Assembly (NCBI GenBank): GCA_903916735.1
Contig: CAIWXX010000024.1
Coordinates: 62,001 to 126,000 of the forward strand
DNA from: an uncultured Acidobacteriota bacterium
Lineage (GTDB): Bacteria > Acidobacteriota > CAIWXX01
DNA length: 64,000 nucleotides
Direction of reading: 5' to 3'
Under the pieces are notes generated by a model that saw only the letters and a program-made list of their open reading frames with translations, was not told where the DNA came from and searched no databases. A program made the position numbers and the translations under genes. Position 1 is the first letter of the stretch. Every line of letters starts with the position of its first letter. This document shows, in pieces, positions 9,130-18,287 of this stretch.

Positions 9130-10605
9130 CTAAATGAACATTTTTGTATCCGGTTGGAGCGGGTTCCGGAGTGCTCCATCCACCAGACTCGATATCATTT
9201 GGTCGTTCGCACCTGTCTGATCGATCAGAAGCCTCGGCTGTACGCTTGCGTATTCCTGAAAGAGATCGATCACCTCCGTCGCATCACAGGCAGCTCCATT
9301 CGTATCGCGCACAATCCGGATGATGGGCTTCTCGAAGTGCGCTCGATCCCTGCCACCCGAGACACTGACAGCCCACCTCCCGTCCGATAGCTCGATGAGT
9401 GACCCAGGTGGGTAGCGTCCCATCAGCTGAACGAACAGCGACAGCAGATCCGGATCATAGGCGGTTCCTCGCGCCGACCACATGGAGCCCACGGCACGTG
9501 CAGGAGACATCATCGGAGCTGTGCCGGGTTGGAATGCGGTAAGAATATCGTAATCATCCACGATATGGAGTATGCGGGCGAACAACGACGGAGTTTCGAC
9601 CGGCTCTTCGTCCTCACTCTCCGCCACCTTTCTATACGGCACGTGGTGTTCAAGCACCAGAAGAAGGCGTCGGATCTTGGCTTCATGAAAACCGCGCTGG
9701 CGCATCAGGATCCGCGCACCAGCTGCGGCATGGCCGCTCCAATCGGGGCGATGCACCGAGCCGATATCGTGGAGCATCGCCGCCATTCCCAGATCGTTCA
9801 TGGCCGCTTCCGGCAGGCCGATCATCTGGCCGAGCAGCATGGCAAGACTTGAGACGGAGATAAGATGTTGTATGCTTGCCGATCCTCCGTGCCTCTTCAT
9901 GGGGGCAGCGAGTCCTTCAGAGGCATCTTCTCTGAGCGCATCGAGCAATTCAATGACGGCGCGGCGAACGGGGAGTGGATTCGGGATGCGTTCGGCTGCC
10001 AGATTGTGCATCGCTTCCTGAATCACGCCTTCACATCGGACCATGGTGTCAATAACATCTTTTTTCCGCCCTTCTGTCTCGCCGCCGACCGTGAAACGGT
10101 AAGTGCCGGTCATATCGATGCGATCGAGGGATGTGAGTTGTGCGCGGAGGGCATCGCGCGGATGAAGCGGATCAGCGGATGGGCGGGACATCGTCATGCC
10201 CAATGACTTAATCTCTTCGGCGTTTATTTCACCGTGAATCGATATTCCCCCGATCTTGTGACGTGCCAGCTCCATGATGAAACCCTCAGCCATCGCCTGC
10301 TCGGTGGGTCCTATTCGAAGGCGAATGTCGTTTAAATAAATCTGATCCTCAACACAGATGATATGGATCGTCCCAAGCAGTTCCAGGAGCTTTTGCAGAA
10401 CGACGGCCGTTTCCTGGCATGGCGTGTCGAACGCCGTGTTCTCAGGGTCGTAAAGACGGCTGATTCTCATAACCCCGTTCAACAGGAAAACGAAGCGACG
10501 TCCTTCTTCACGGACCTTGGCTGCTAATTCCCGGTCATCAGCCAGAGCGGCACGGGCAAGGGCCCGCTCCAGTCCACGGACCATTGTCGAAACGGCCATC
10601 GTCAT
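9130..10605 (-). CDS. HD-domain signalling protein, HD-GYP-like without GYP
   Basis: A 491-residue cytoplasmic protein. Residues about 36-140 form an N-terminal module (ISRLYDPEN, then EDQIYLNDIRLR) that is also recognisable in the next gene upstream. Residues about 245-365 form an HD phosphohydrolase fold: His247, HD at 279-280 in LHDIG, GHAAAGARIL, the EHH at 319-321, and an ARILHIVDDYDILTA stretch resembling HD-GYP proteins. The diagnostic GYP after the last histidines is absent (the sequence reads HHVPYRK). It may hydrolyse a cyclic dinucleotide or another nucleotide, or serve as a sensor; activity is unproven. The start at 10605 has AAGGA six bases upstream and lies 14 bases after the previous stop, implying co-transcription. 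Confidence 0.8.
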   Translation of the reverse strand: MTMAVSTMVRGLERALARAALADDRELAAKVREEGRRFVFLLNGVMRISRLYDPENTAFDTPCQETAVVLQKLLELLGTIHIICVEDQIYLNDIRLRIGPTEQAMAEGFIMELARHKIGGISIHGEINAEEIKSLGMTMSRPSADPLHPRDALRAQLTSLDRIDMTGTYRFTVGGETEGRKKDVIDTMVRCEGVIQEAMHNLAAERIPNPLPVRRAVIELLDALREDASEGLAAPMKRHGGSASIQHLISVSSLAMLLGQMIGLPEAAMNDLGMAAMLHDIGSVHRPDWSGHAAAGARILMRQRGFHEAKIRRLLLVLEHHVPYRKVAESEDEEPVETPSLFARILHIVDDYDILTAFQPGTAPMMSPARAVGSMWSARGTAYDPDLLSLFVQLMGRYPPGSLIELSDGRWAVSVSGGRDRAHFEKPIIRIVRDTNGAACDATEVIDLFQEYASVQPRLLIDQTGANDQMISSLVDGALRNPLQPDTKMFI

Positions 10606-10619
10606 TGTCCTTGCCTCCG

Positions 10620-12485
10620 CTATGCTGATCCATGACGAGCGATCGCCCGGTTGATCCATTCGCTCGCAGGTGATCCTTCCGACACATCGGCTGCCTCTTG
10701 CAGAATTTCCCCCGCTTTTTCGCTGGGGATCTCCCCCAGTGCCGCAGCAGCCGCTACCTGACGCGCCGGCGAGCCTTGCAGTGATTTCCGCAACCAGCCG
10801 CTCGGCGCAAGCCACACAGCCCAGAGAGGCAGAGACGATTCGCCGCCGAGTCTCCCCATGATTCGACCAAACTGCTCGGCATCGGCTGCCGGCATCGCAT
10901 TCCCCTGCTCACCGATATATCGCGCCATCCGATCCACGAATCGTGTATCCTTGCTGCGCAATATCAATTTGAAGACCTTGAGACGACGGACCGGATCGAC
11001 TCGACAGACAGCTTCGAACAGGTGTCTCCCTAAGGCTCCTGTGTAGGGAATGTGCTCCAGATGACGCAGCGCCTCGTCCTGAACTTCCGGATCCGGATGC
11101 CAACATTGCTGAGCAATGAAGGCAGCGGAATTTTCGAGATCCATATGGGCAATCGCCCGGAGGAGATCTGTTGCCAGCGTGCCTGGCAGCTGCAGAAAGC
11201 GTTCACGGAGCTCCTCGACGTGCCCTCGTCCGAAGTGCTCGATCAACTGCCGCGCAAAGGCCCTCGCCGAGCCACTCCGTTCAGAAAGAAAAGTATCCAG
11301 AATCGTGTTGAGAGGGTTGGGGCACAGGCGTTCAGTCAGGCGAATCAGCTCTGGCGGGATCACACGACTGTCCACCGCCGCCGTATGAAGGAGTTTCCTG
11401 ATCGCGCGATCATCGCCGCAACCGCTGAGAATTTTTCGCACGACATCCTGCCGCCACGGGTCCCACGCCGGTGGTTTGATGGCAGACATTTCCTCAAGCA
11501 TATCGATTAACTGCTCGAGATGGGTCAACTGCTCGCTCGCCAGCAGGAAATCACGTGTCTCGGCGAAAAGATGCGAAACCTCCAGAAAATGCCACCTCTC
11601 GCTTGAATCGTCCAACAGCGCACGAATCCGCTTGAGAAGCGCGAGGCATGATGGCGGAAGCCCATGGTCGGATCCTTCGTTACGAAGCAGGTCGAGTTTA
11701 TCGGCGGGCACTTCCAACCACGCCGGCGACTCGAAATCCGGAAGATGCGGGGCCGCCCGATCCGATGTGGCGCAGAGCTCCTCCGGCATGTGAATATCAT
11801 CGCCATCCGGCAGCGTCGATGATGACGACGCCGATGTCGAGTGGCCATCCTCGGGCCGGTCATCCTCGCACGGAGCGAACCCTTCCACGGCGACGACATC
11901 CAGATGATTGAAATTCGCCTTCCAGAGCAGCGTGACGACGTCATCCTCATATTGGTGAACGCCGGTATAACGGATGGATAGTATTTGCAGCAGTTGCAGA
12001 AGCTCTCCCCAATCGAACCCGGGATGAATCGTCAGGCAACGAACTCCATCACGATAAAGTCGAAATGCAAGACTGCGATCCCGATCCCGATTGAGATATA
12101 CAACTTCCCCCTCGAACCAGATCTCAAACGGTTGGATAACGGCCTGCAGATCGCCTGTCTGCTTCAGTGTGGCCGAGGAGCTTTCGAGTAATGCCGTCAG
12201 AAAATTGCGAATAGCATCATTCCGCGGATCGTACAGTATAAAAGATCGAGCGGTCTTGGCGAGGTTGGAGAGCAGAGACGAGACGGCTGTGTGCCGCGCG
12301 CTGTCAAACGATCTGGTTTCCTCACCATCAAGCTGTCCATCTGAAAGCTCCGGTGAAAGGAGATCCTCATTCAGTTTGGCGATTTCCAAAGGCGTCTGCG
12401 AAGCTCCGGACGCTTCTCCCGATTCCCAATCCCTGTCATGTGGGAAAGGATGCTTCTGCCCGGTCGGTGTATTTGTCATCGTCAC
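10620..12485 (-). CDS. HEAT-like repeat protein sharing a sensor-like N-terminal module
   Basis: A 621-residue protein without a signal peptide or membrane segments. After a low-complexity start, residues about 70-205 (FILYDPRNDAI, EIWFEGEVVYLNRDRDRSLAFRL) resemble the N-terminal module of the downstream HD protein. An acidic Ser/Asp-rich linker follows. The C-terminal ~350 residues are helical, with HEAT-like phrases such as DEALRHLEHIP and AAAAALGEIPSEKAGEIL. Because HEAT repeats usually bind proteins and the N-terminal module is shared with a signalling protein, a regulatory scaffold role is plausible but inferred. The downstream HD gene starts 14 bases after its stop. Confidence 0.72.
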   Translation of the reverse strand: MTMTNTPTGQKHPFPHDRDWESGEASGASQTPLEIAKLNEDLLSPELSDGQLDGEETRSFDSARHTAVSSLLSNLAKTARSFILYDPRNDAIRNFLTALLESSSATLKQTGDLQAVIQPFEIWFEGEVVYLNRDRDRSLAFRLYRDGVRCLTIHPGFDWGELLQLLQILSIRYTGVHQYEDDVVTLLWKANFNHLDVVAVEGFAPCEDDRPEDGHSTSASSSSTLPDGDDIHMPEELCATSDRAAPHLPDFESPAWLEVPADKLDLLRNEGSDHGLPPSCLALLKRIRALLDDSSERWHFLEVSHLFAETRDFLLASEQLTHLEQLIDMLEEMSAIKPPAWDPWRQDVVRKILSGCGDDRAIRKLLHTAAVDSRVIPPELIRLTERLCPNPLNTILDTFLSERSGSARAFARQLIEHFGRGHVEELRERFLQLPGTLATDLLRAIAHMDLENSAAFIAQQCWHPDPEVQDEALRHLEHIPYTGALGRHLFEAVCRVDPVRRLKVFKLILRSKDTRFVDRMARYIGEQGNAMPAADAEQFGRIMGRLGGESSLPLWAVWLAPSGWLRKSLQGSPARQVAAAAALGEIPSEKAGEILQEAADVSEGSPASEWINRAIARHGSA

Positions 12486-12539
12486 AAATCCGCTCCGTAA
12501 CGCCTTTCTGCCGTAACGCGGCCGGCGCCGCCGGCCCTG

Positions 12540-14864
12540 TTACTCAGCCGACTTGATCAACGCGTGCTGATCTTCGACCACACCAACAATGACCTTCTCT
12601 TCCGTGATTGGACATAACGACTGATCGGATGAAGCCTCTCTGCCTTTGTGGGCATCGCGCAACAGATCATGAACCTGGGTCAGGAGATCACCGAGGAACA
12701 GCGGTTTGTCCACAAAGGAGCTGACGCATGCTGCAATTTTCAAGACCGCCTCCTTGTGCAGATGAGAGCCGCTGAGGAGAATCACCGGCGGGCGTTCTAA
12801 ACGCGAACAGAGCCGGTCGGCGGCATCAGCCTCGCCCGCACGCAGCCCTGAGAAGTCCAGAATGATAAGATCGATGAGGCCGGGATGAGCATCAAGAACA
12901 CCGGCAGCATCGGTGAGAGTGCCGGCGGTTGATGTCGAATACCCCGAATGATGAAGGGCCTCGCAAATCACTTCGCGCATATCGGGATCTTCATCGACCA
13001 CGAGAACCATTTCGTTATGGCTCCCCGTCTGAATCGCATCGGTGAGTGCCGGATGCAGGCTCGGCATGGTCGTTCCACTCCAGGACGGAAAGCACACGGT
13101 AAAGGTCGCGCCCTGACCATTGACACTGCTGGCTCTCATGGCGCCGCCCAGGCTCTTCACAATCTCATTGATCATCGACAGGCTGCGATGCGCATCCCCG
13201 TCGTCGCTCACATCGTCTGATGCCGACATGAAAATGCTGCTCAGGCTCTCGATGTTGGGCCACTGGCCGGTATCTCTGACGCCAAAGATAATGCATCGCC
13301 CTGGGGACATCCCGAGTTTTCGGGCGAGACGGTCATCAAGCCCACCCCAGAGGCTCCTGATCCAGATTCTGTCATCACCCCGAACAGCCGCGACCGCATT
13401 CTGTATCAGATGAATGATGATGCGTTGAACCTGAGCCGGATCACCGGCCATCGAAAGGACATCCGGGCACAGATCCATTTGAATGTCGATTGCCGGATCG
13501 AGTTCATGTTCGATCAGCGAAACAGTCTCCTTGAGGAGTACATTGAAATCAAATGATTCATGCGTCCGGCGGCAACGGCGTGTGAACCCAAGCAGATGAT
13601 TCGCGAGGTCTCCAACCCGACGCGCTGATTTTTCGATCGCATCGAAATGCCCGCACTCAGGGCTCTCAACCGGCACTGTCAATCTCGCGAGAGACACGTG
13701 ACCCAGTATCGCCGAAAGCGAATTGCCGAAGACGCGCGCCATCCCGCCGGCCAACGATTCAATGCTGCCGGCATTGTGAAGTTGAAGAAGCTGCGCCGCA
13801 AGCTCACGCTCTTCTGTCACATCGCGGCCGACTCCGAGAACAGCCATGACATCACTGTCGCTGTAGATGGCAGATGTCTTCACGGTCAGCGTGCGGAGCC
13901 GGCTCCCCGCGAGCAGCCGTATATCGAACTTATGCGGGCGGCCGGCAAGTGTTGCCAGAATTTTTTCTTCGAAAAGAGGCCGGTCCGGTTCGGCCACGAA
14001 TTCTGAGAATTCGCGATGCAGCCAGTCGCTGGACTTTCTTCCTGTCAGTTCCTCGGCACGATGATTGATTGAAACACATTTCATCGCCGGATCCACCATC
14101 CAAACGATGTCGCTAGTGCTGTCGATCGTGCAACGATGCTCCTGCAGCGCGCTCTCCAGATTGTGCCGAAGCACGCCATTCCGGATCGCCATCGACGTTT
14201 GAGATCCAAATGCGGTCGCCACGACCACTTCTTCGGCAGTGATGGAATGAGGCCGATTATAAAAAAGGAAGAGAAACCCGATGGTTTGTCCTTCGCTGAT
14301 CAGAGGCACGAAGAGCAACGATCTCAGTTTTTCCGAATCGATCGACCGCCTCGCGTTGATCAGGCGCTTGTCGTGCAGGCACTCCGAGATCGGGATGATA
14401 TCCTGACGTGGATTGTCGAAAAGACCAGACCGCCGTATGTAAGATTCCTTCATCACAGCGCAGAATTCCTCTGGGACCCCTCGAACAAAGAGCTCCTTCA
14501 GCTCTTTCTTCGCTTCAAAGATGACGATGGAGTTGCTCTTGAGAATGCGCGAACCGATCACCCAAATCTCCTCTAGGATACCGTCAGCCGGCTGCGCCAG
14601 TGTGATGCTCATAGTGGCATGAAAGAGGGAATGCATACGCGAGAGTGTGTCACTCAATTCGGCTTCGTGACCCGTTACCTCAACGGGATGACGACGCCGA
14701 TAGGCGGCACGGAGATATCCGCTGATGACAAGCAACAAGAGACCGAAGAGGATGAGAATGGCTTCGATGCGCTTTTCCAGAAGCAGGCCGGCACCCGTCA
14801 CTATCGCCCCGCCTGCGATTGCCAGGCACACCCGAAGCGATGGAATCTTCGGATGTTTTCGCAT
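12540..14864 (-). CDS. GAF-PAS hybrid histidine-kinase-like protein lacking the phospho-His
   Basis: A 774-residue membrane protein. Two helices lie at about 12-50, a GAF domain at about 80-235, a PAS domain at about 245-355, a dimerisation/phosphotransfer region at 365-430, an ATPase-like domain at 475-592 and a receiver at 619-735. In the H-box, where relatives read GGIAHDFNN, this protein has GGMARVFGN, so Arg377 replaces the phospho-accepting His. The N-box Asn489 is kept, but the ATP lid glycines are largely lost (DTGQWPN, and no GLGLS). The receiver keeps the acid pair, Asp670 and Lys720. It is probably a pseudokinase that transmits a signal through its receiver. It lies upstream of the HEAT and HD genes on the same strand. 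Confidence 0.85.
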   Translation of the reverse strand: MRKHPKIPSLRVCLAIAGGAIVTGAGLLLEKRIEAILILFGLLLLVISGYLRAAYRRRHPVEVTGHEAELSDTLSRMHSLFHATMSITLAQPADGILEEIWVIGSRILKSNSIVIFEAKKELKELFVRGVPEEFCAVMKESYIRRSGLFDNPRQDIIPISECLHDKRLINARRSIDSEKLRSLLFVPLISEGQTIGFLFLFYNRPHSITAEEVVVATAFGSQTSMAIRNGVLRHNLESALQEHRCTIDSTSDIVWMVDPAMKCVSINHRAEELTGRKSSDWLHREFSEFVAEPDRPLFEEKILATLAGRPHKFDIRLLAGSRLRTLTVKTSAIYSDSDVMAVLGVGRDVTEERELAAQLLQLHNAGSIESLAGGMARVFGNSLSAILGHVSLARLTVPVESPECGHFDAIEKSARRVGDLANHLLGFTRRCRRTHESFDFNVLLKETVSLIEHELDPAIDIQMDLCPDVLSMAGDPAQVQRIIIHLIQNAVAAVRGDDRIWIRSLWGGLDDRLARKLGMSPGRCIIFGVRDTGQWPNIESLSSIFMSASDDVSDDGDAHRSLSMINEIVKSLGGAMRASSVNGQGATFTVCFPSWSGTTMPSLHPALTDAIQTGSHNEMVLVVDEDPDMREVICEALHHSGYSTSTAGTLTDAAGVLDAHPGLIDLIILDFSGLRAGEADAADRLCSRLERPPVILLSGSHLHKEAVLKIAACVSSFVDKPLFLGDLLTQVHDLLRDAHKGREASSDQSLCPITEEKVIVGVVEDQHALIKSAE

Positions 14865-15118
14865 TTGGTCCCTTGCTGATTAAATGTTACTGTTTTGCAT
14901 CTCGATGAACAAAGCAGGGCACGAAAATACCCCCTCTTTCACGTATCGATCTCTATTATATCAAAATGTTGACCAAATGTTTCAAGATGGATGGCGATCT
15001 CTTTCTACAGCCAGTCAACTCGCTCTTGAAGAGCGGCCGATTCGATGAATTCATGAGTTGCTCAGTATCATCGGGTCTCTCTGGGCTTGCCGGCCTCCGT
15101 GAATTCGGTTCTCATTAT

Positions 15119-17065
15119 TTATATGGCCTTCATCATCAACTCCGCGATGAGTTGGCTATAGGCGGCTGGGTCCGGAAGCGGACTTCCCTCGGCCAGCAAT
15201 GCCTGCCCATAGAGAAGCTTGGCGAAATCGCTTAATAAGGGATTCTTGCTATCAGCATCAAAGACCTTTTGTAACTTGCCGAGCAACGGATGGGCCGGAT
15301 TGACTTCAAGAATTCGCTTTGTATGCGACGTCGATTGCCCCATCTGCTTCATGAGCATTTCCATCTGGGGGCTCAGATCATGCGCCTCACTCACCAGACA
15401 CGCAGGTGATGAGGTCAGGCGGTTGGAGAGGCGAACTTCCTTGATATCCTGTTCAAGGCCGGATTTCAGACACTCCAAGAGATCCTTGTATTGCTTCTCC
15501 TGATTTTTCCGAGTCTCTTCAGACTCCTTCTTTTCTTCTTCGGAGCCCAGGTCGATGGATCCTTTGCCGATCGATTGAAATTTCTTCCCTTCGAATTCGC
15601 TGATACGTCCCGTCCACAGTTCGTCGATGGGATCCGTGAGGAAGAGGACTTCAAATCCTTTTTGCTGGAACGCTTCGAGATGAGGCGAGTGCCCGACGAC
15701 TTCGCGGGAGGGACCATTCAGGTAATAAATGGTGTTCTGTTCCGGCTTCATCCGGCTGATATAATCTTTCAGTGTCGTAAAATCGGTTGCATGGTGGTTG
15801 GACTGTATCATCAACAACGGGAGAAGCCGTTCCTGCTTTTCTTCCCAATCGAGCAGCCCCTGTTTGAAGAAAGCCCCGAACTCTTTCCAGAATGTCAGGT
15901 ACTTTTCCGCCTGGCTGTCCTGTATTTCTTTAAGAGTTTCCAGAACCTTCTTGATGACATGGTTGCGTATGGCTTTGATCTGGCGGTCCTGCTGCAGGAT
16001 TTCACGCGACACGTTCAGTGACAAACCGTCCGAATCGACGACGCCTCTCACAAAATGCAGATACTCCGGCAGCAGATCCTTGCATTCATCCATGATGAAG
16101 ACCCGTTTGACATAGAGCTGTATGCCGCGATGAATACTGTCGCGGAACCGGAAATCAAACGGCGCCTTGGAAGGGATGAAGAGCAACAGGTTGGCTTCAA
16201 AGTTGCCTTCCAGTTTGGCGACGATCGTCTCCAGAGGATCGTTCCAATCGTGGGCGATGTGCTTGTAGAAATCCTTGTATTCCTGTTCGCCAACTTCGTT
16301 CTTAGGCCGAGTCCAGATGGCTTTCATGGAATTGAGTGTGACGTCTTCAATCACCACCTTTTCCGGGGCCCCGGCTTTGTATGTGCCGTCGGCATCTCGT
16401 TCCGGTTCGCGTTTCTCCACTTTCATGCGAATCGGATAAGAGACAAAATCAGAATACTTGGTGACGATGGAACGGAGCACATGTTCGGATGCATAGTCCT
16501 GCATCCCGTCCTCGGCATCTTCGGGTTTCAAATACAGAGTGACACTGGTGCCGGGTTCGGCTCGTTCGGCGGCTTCCAACGCATAACCGCCCTCTCCGGT
16601 CGACTCCCACCTCACAGCTTCAGCTTCGCCGGCCCGACGCGTCACGATCATGATCTTGTCGGACACCATGAAGCTGGAATAAAACCCGACGCCGAATTGC
16701 CCGATGAGCTCGGCCGACATGGGCTGGTTTTTTTCCTTGGCTGCTTTCAGGAATTCCCTCGTGCCCGAGCGAGCGATCGTGCCGATGTGTTCGATGATCT
16801 CCTGCCGCGACATTCCGATTCCGTTGTCATGCAGCGTCAGTGTGCGATTCTTTGGATCCGGTTCGAGGCGGATCTCCAGCTCTTTGTCCGGAAGCAGCTC
16901 TTTTTTCGTCAGCGCTTCGAAACGCAATCGATCCAGTGCGTCGGAGCTGTTTGAAATCAATTCGCGCAGGAAAATATCCTTATGCGAGTACAAAGAGTGA
17001 ATCATGAGATCCAGCAGCTGTTTCACCTCAGCCTGGAATTCATGCCGTTCTGTTTGCGAGCTCAT
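15119..17065 (-). CDS. htpG: molecular chaperone HtpG (Hsp90)
   Basis: A 648-residue cytoplasmic ATP-dependent chaperone. The GHKL ATPase domain at the N-terminus shows RELISNSSDALDR, DNGIGM and GQFGVGFYSSFMV. The middle domain has the Arg-containing EYLHFVRGVVDSDGLSLNVSR stretch that contacts ATP, and the C-terminal dimerisation domain is complete. Length is standard. AAGGAG lies about seven bases before the ATG. It is isolated, with about 255 bases before the kinase-like gene and 370 bases on the other side. Confidence 0.97.
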   Translation of the reverse strand: MSSQTERHEFQAEVKQLLDLMIHSLYSHKDIFLRELISNSSDALDRLRFEALTKKELLPDKELEIRLEPDPKNRTLTLHDNGIGMSRQEIIEHIGTIARSGTREFLKAAKEKNQPMSAELIGQFGVGFYSSFMVSDKIMIVTRRAGEAEAVRWESTGEGGYALEAAERAEPGTSVTLYLKPEDAEDGMQDYASEHVLRSIVTKYSDFVSYPIRMKVEKREPERDADGTYKAGAPEKVVIEDVTLNSMKAIWTRPKNEVGEQEYKDFYKHIAHDWNDPLETIVAKLEGNFEANLLLFIPSKAPFDFRFRDSIHRGIQLYVKRVFIMDECKDLLPEYLHFVRGVVDSDGLSLNVSREILQQDRQIKAIRNHVIKKVLETLKEIQDSQAEKYLTFWKEFGAFFKQGLLDWEEKQERLLPLLMIQSNHHATDFTTLKDYISRMKPEQNTIYYLNGPSREVVGHSPHLEAFQQKGFEVLFLTDPIDELWTGRISEFEGKKFQSIGKGSIDLGSEEEKKESEETRKNQEKQYKDLLECLKSGLEQDIKEVRLSNRLTSSPACLVSEAHDLSPQMEMLMKQMGQSTSHTKRILEVNPAHPLLGKLQKVFDADSKNPLLSDFAKLLYGQALLAEGSPLPDPAAYSQLIAELMMKAI

Positions 17066-17433
17066 GGTCTTGCTCCTTCTCTTGACGTTCTGTCTTCTTC
17101 AGTTATCGTACCGGCTCATTATTATAGCTCAGCATAGCCGTTCGAATGAACACCGGTGAGGAACTCTCCTTCAGGCGGTATCAAATCCCACTTGAGATTC
17201 GTTTCTTCTTGCAACGGCAGAGGCTCACGGAGACGCGGACGATTACCGTCCGCGCCTACATCCGGCAATAAGGCAGAGATGGGTCGCTCAGACACTCGAT
17301 ACGATCACCTGCATTCACCGATCCCCGAATTCGTTCGGCTCTATATGGTAGGCTTTACAGAAGGAGTGCGAATTGATCGATCCATGCAATCCGTCTGTCA
17401 CAAGATGGCTTTGATACTCTCAGGTGGGAAATC
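17066..17433. other. intergenic stretch with a perfect hairpin
   Basis: No gene is apparent. At 17234-17254 there is an 8-base perfect inverted repeat, CGCGGACG-ATTAC-CGTCCGCG. It has no T-run on either side, so I do not call it a terminator. The 5' half of the stretch must contain the htpG promoter on the minus strand, but no clear box stands out. Confidence 0.4.
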
Positions 17434-18130
17434 ATGCCCGCGCTTTGCTTTGGAACTTTCGGCGAGCCACTCAGTGTTTTAAACCCCATATTATTAAACC
17501 TGCCATCTCCCGGCATCGACGACGTTCATGTTCGCATGCGACTTCGTCCTGTGAATCCCTCAGATCTCTACCAAATACGAGGCCGCTATGGCCGCCTTCC
17601 TGAGTTGCCGGCTATTGCGGGACTGGAAGGGATGGGCGTCGTGGAAGCGGTGGGATCAGGAGCTCGCGGCATCACAGTGGGTCAACGTATTGTCTTCCGT
17701 GAAATACATGGGACATGGGCCGATGTGGTTGTGACACATGAACCGGCGCTGATCCCTGTGCCCGATGACGTTCCCGATGAAGCCGCAGCACAAGCGATTG
17801 TGAATCCATTGACGGCTTACGCCATGATACAGGATTTGGCGCCACCCGAAGGAAGTTGGATACTCCTCACGGCAGCCGGCAGTGCCGTCGGTCGATGAGT
17901 GCTGGATCTGGCAAGGATGCGCGGTTTCATGGTCAGCGTCTGGACAAATGGAAATCTCGGAAAGTCGCATGCATGCAGCCCTGGCTGATCTTTTTAGTTG
18001 CCAGGCTCGTGGTCAACTTTGTCCGCCTGTGGAAGCGACTTATTCATTGAGGGACTATCGCGTCGCCGTCTCTCGGGTCGAAGCACAGGCAAAGCCCAGG
18101 CTGGCCCTTCGGCGAGGCTGCCACGAAAGC
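17434..18130 (+). pseudogene. truncated quinone oxidoreductase / MDR-family dehydrogenase
   Basis: The first 150 codons encode the N-terminal half of a zinc-independent medium-chain reductase of the enoyl reductase type. It has the GroES-like substrate domain with MRLRPVNPSDLYQIRGRYG and PAIAGLEGMGVVEAVG, then the start of the nucleotide fold (WILLTAAGSAVGR). A TGA at 17896-17898 cuts it just inside the glycine motif. In-frame sequence continues for about 30 codons (LDLARMRGF). A shifted frame near 18000-18110 then resembles the family's C-terminal end (PPVEATYSLRDYRVAV). The middle of the NAD(P)H domain is missing. It is non-functional as written. Confidence 0.7.
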
Positions 18131-18287
18131 GCGCGAATGGCATTAAGTCCGGCTCAGGCCAATCGCAACTTCATAGAGGCTGCGGCCCGTCGACGAGGGA
18201 TTGCCAAACCCACCTGCTTGCATTATATTTTCCGCGGAAAAATGCAACGTGCATATAAAATAAAATTTACTTCAATCGGAGATTGCC

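Noticed and set aside
16055-16954. A 299-codon open frame on the plus strand inside htpG.
   Set aside because: It is antisense to conserved Hsp90 coding sequence and has no motif of its own.
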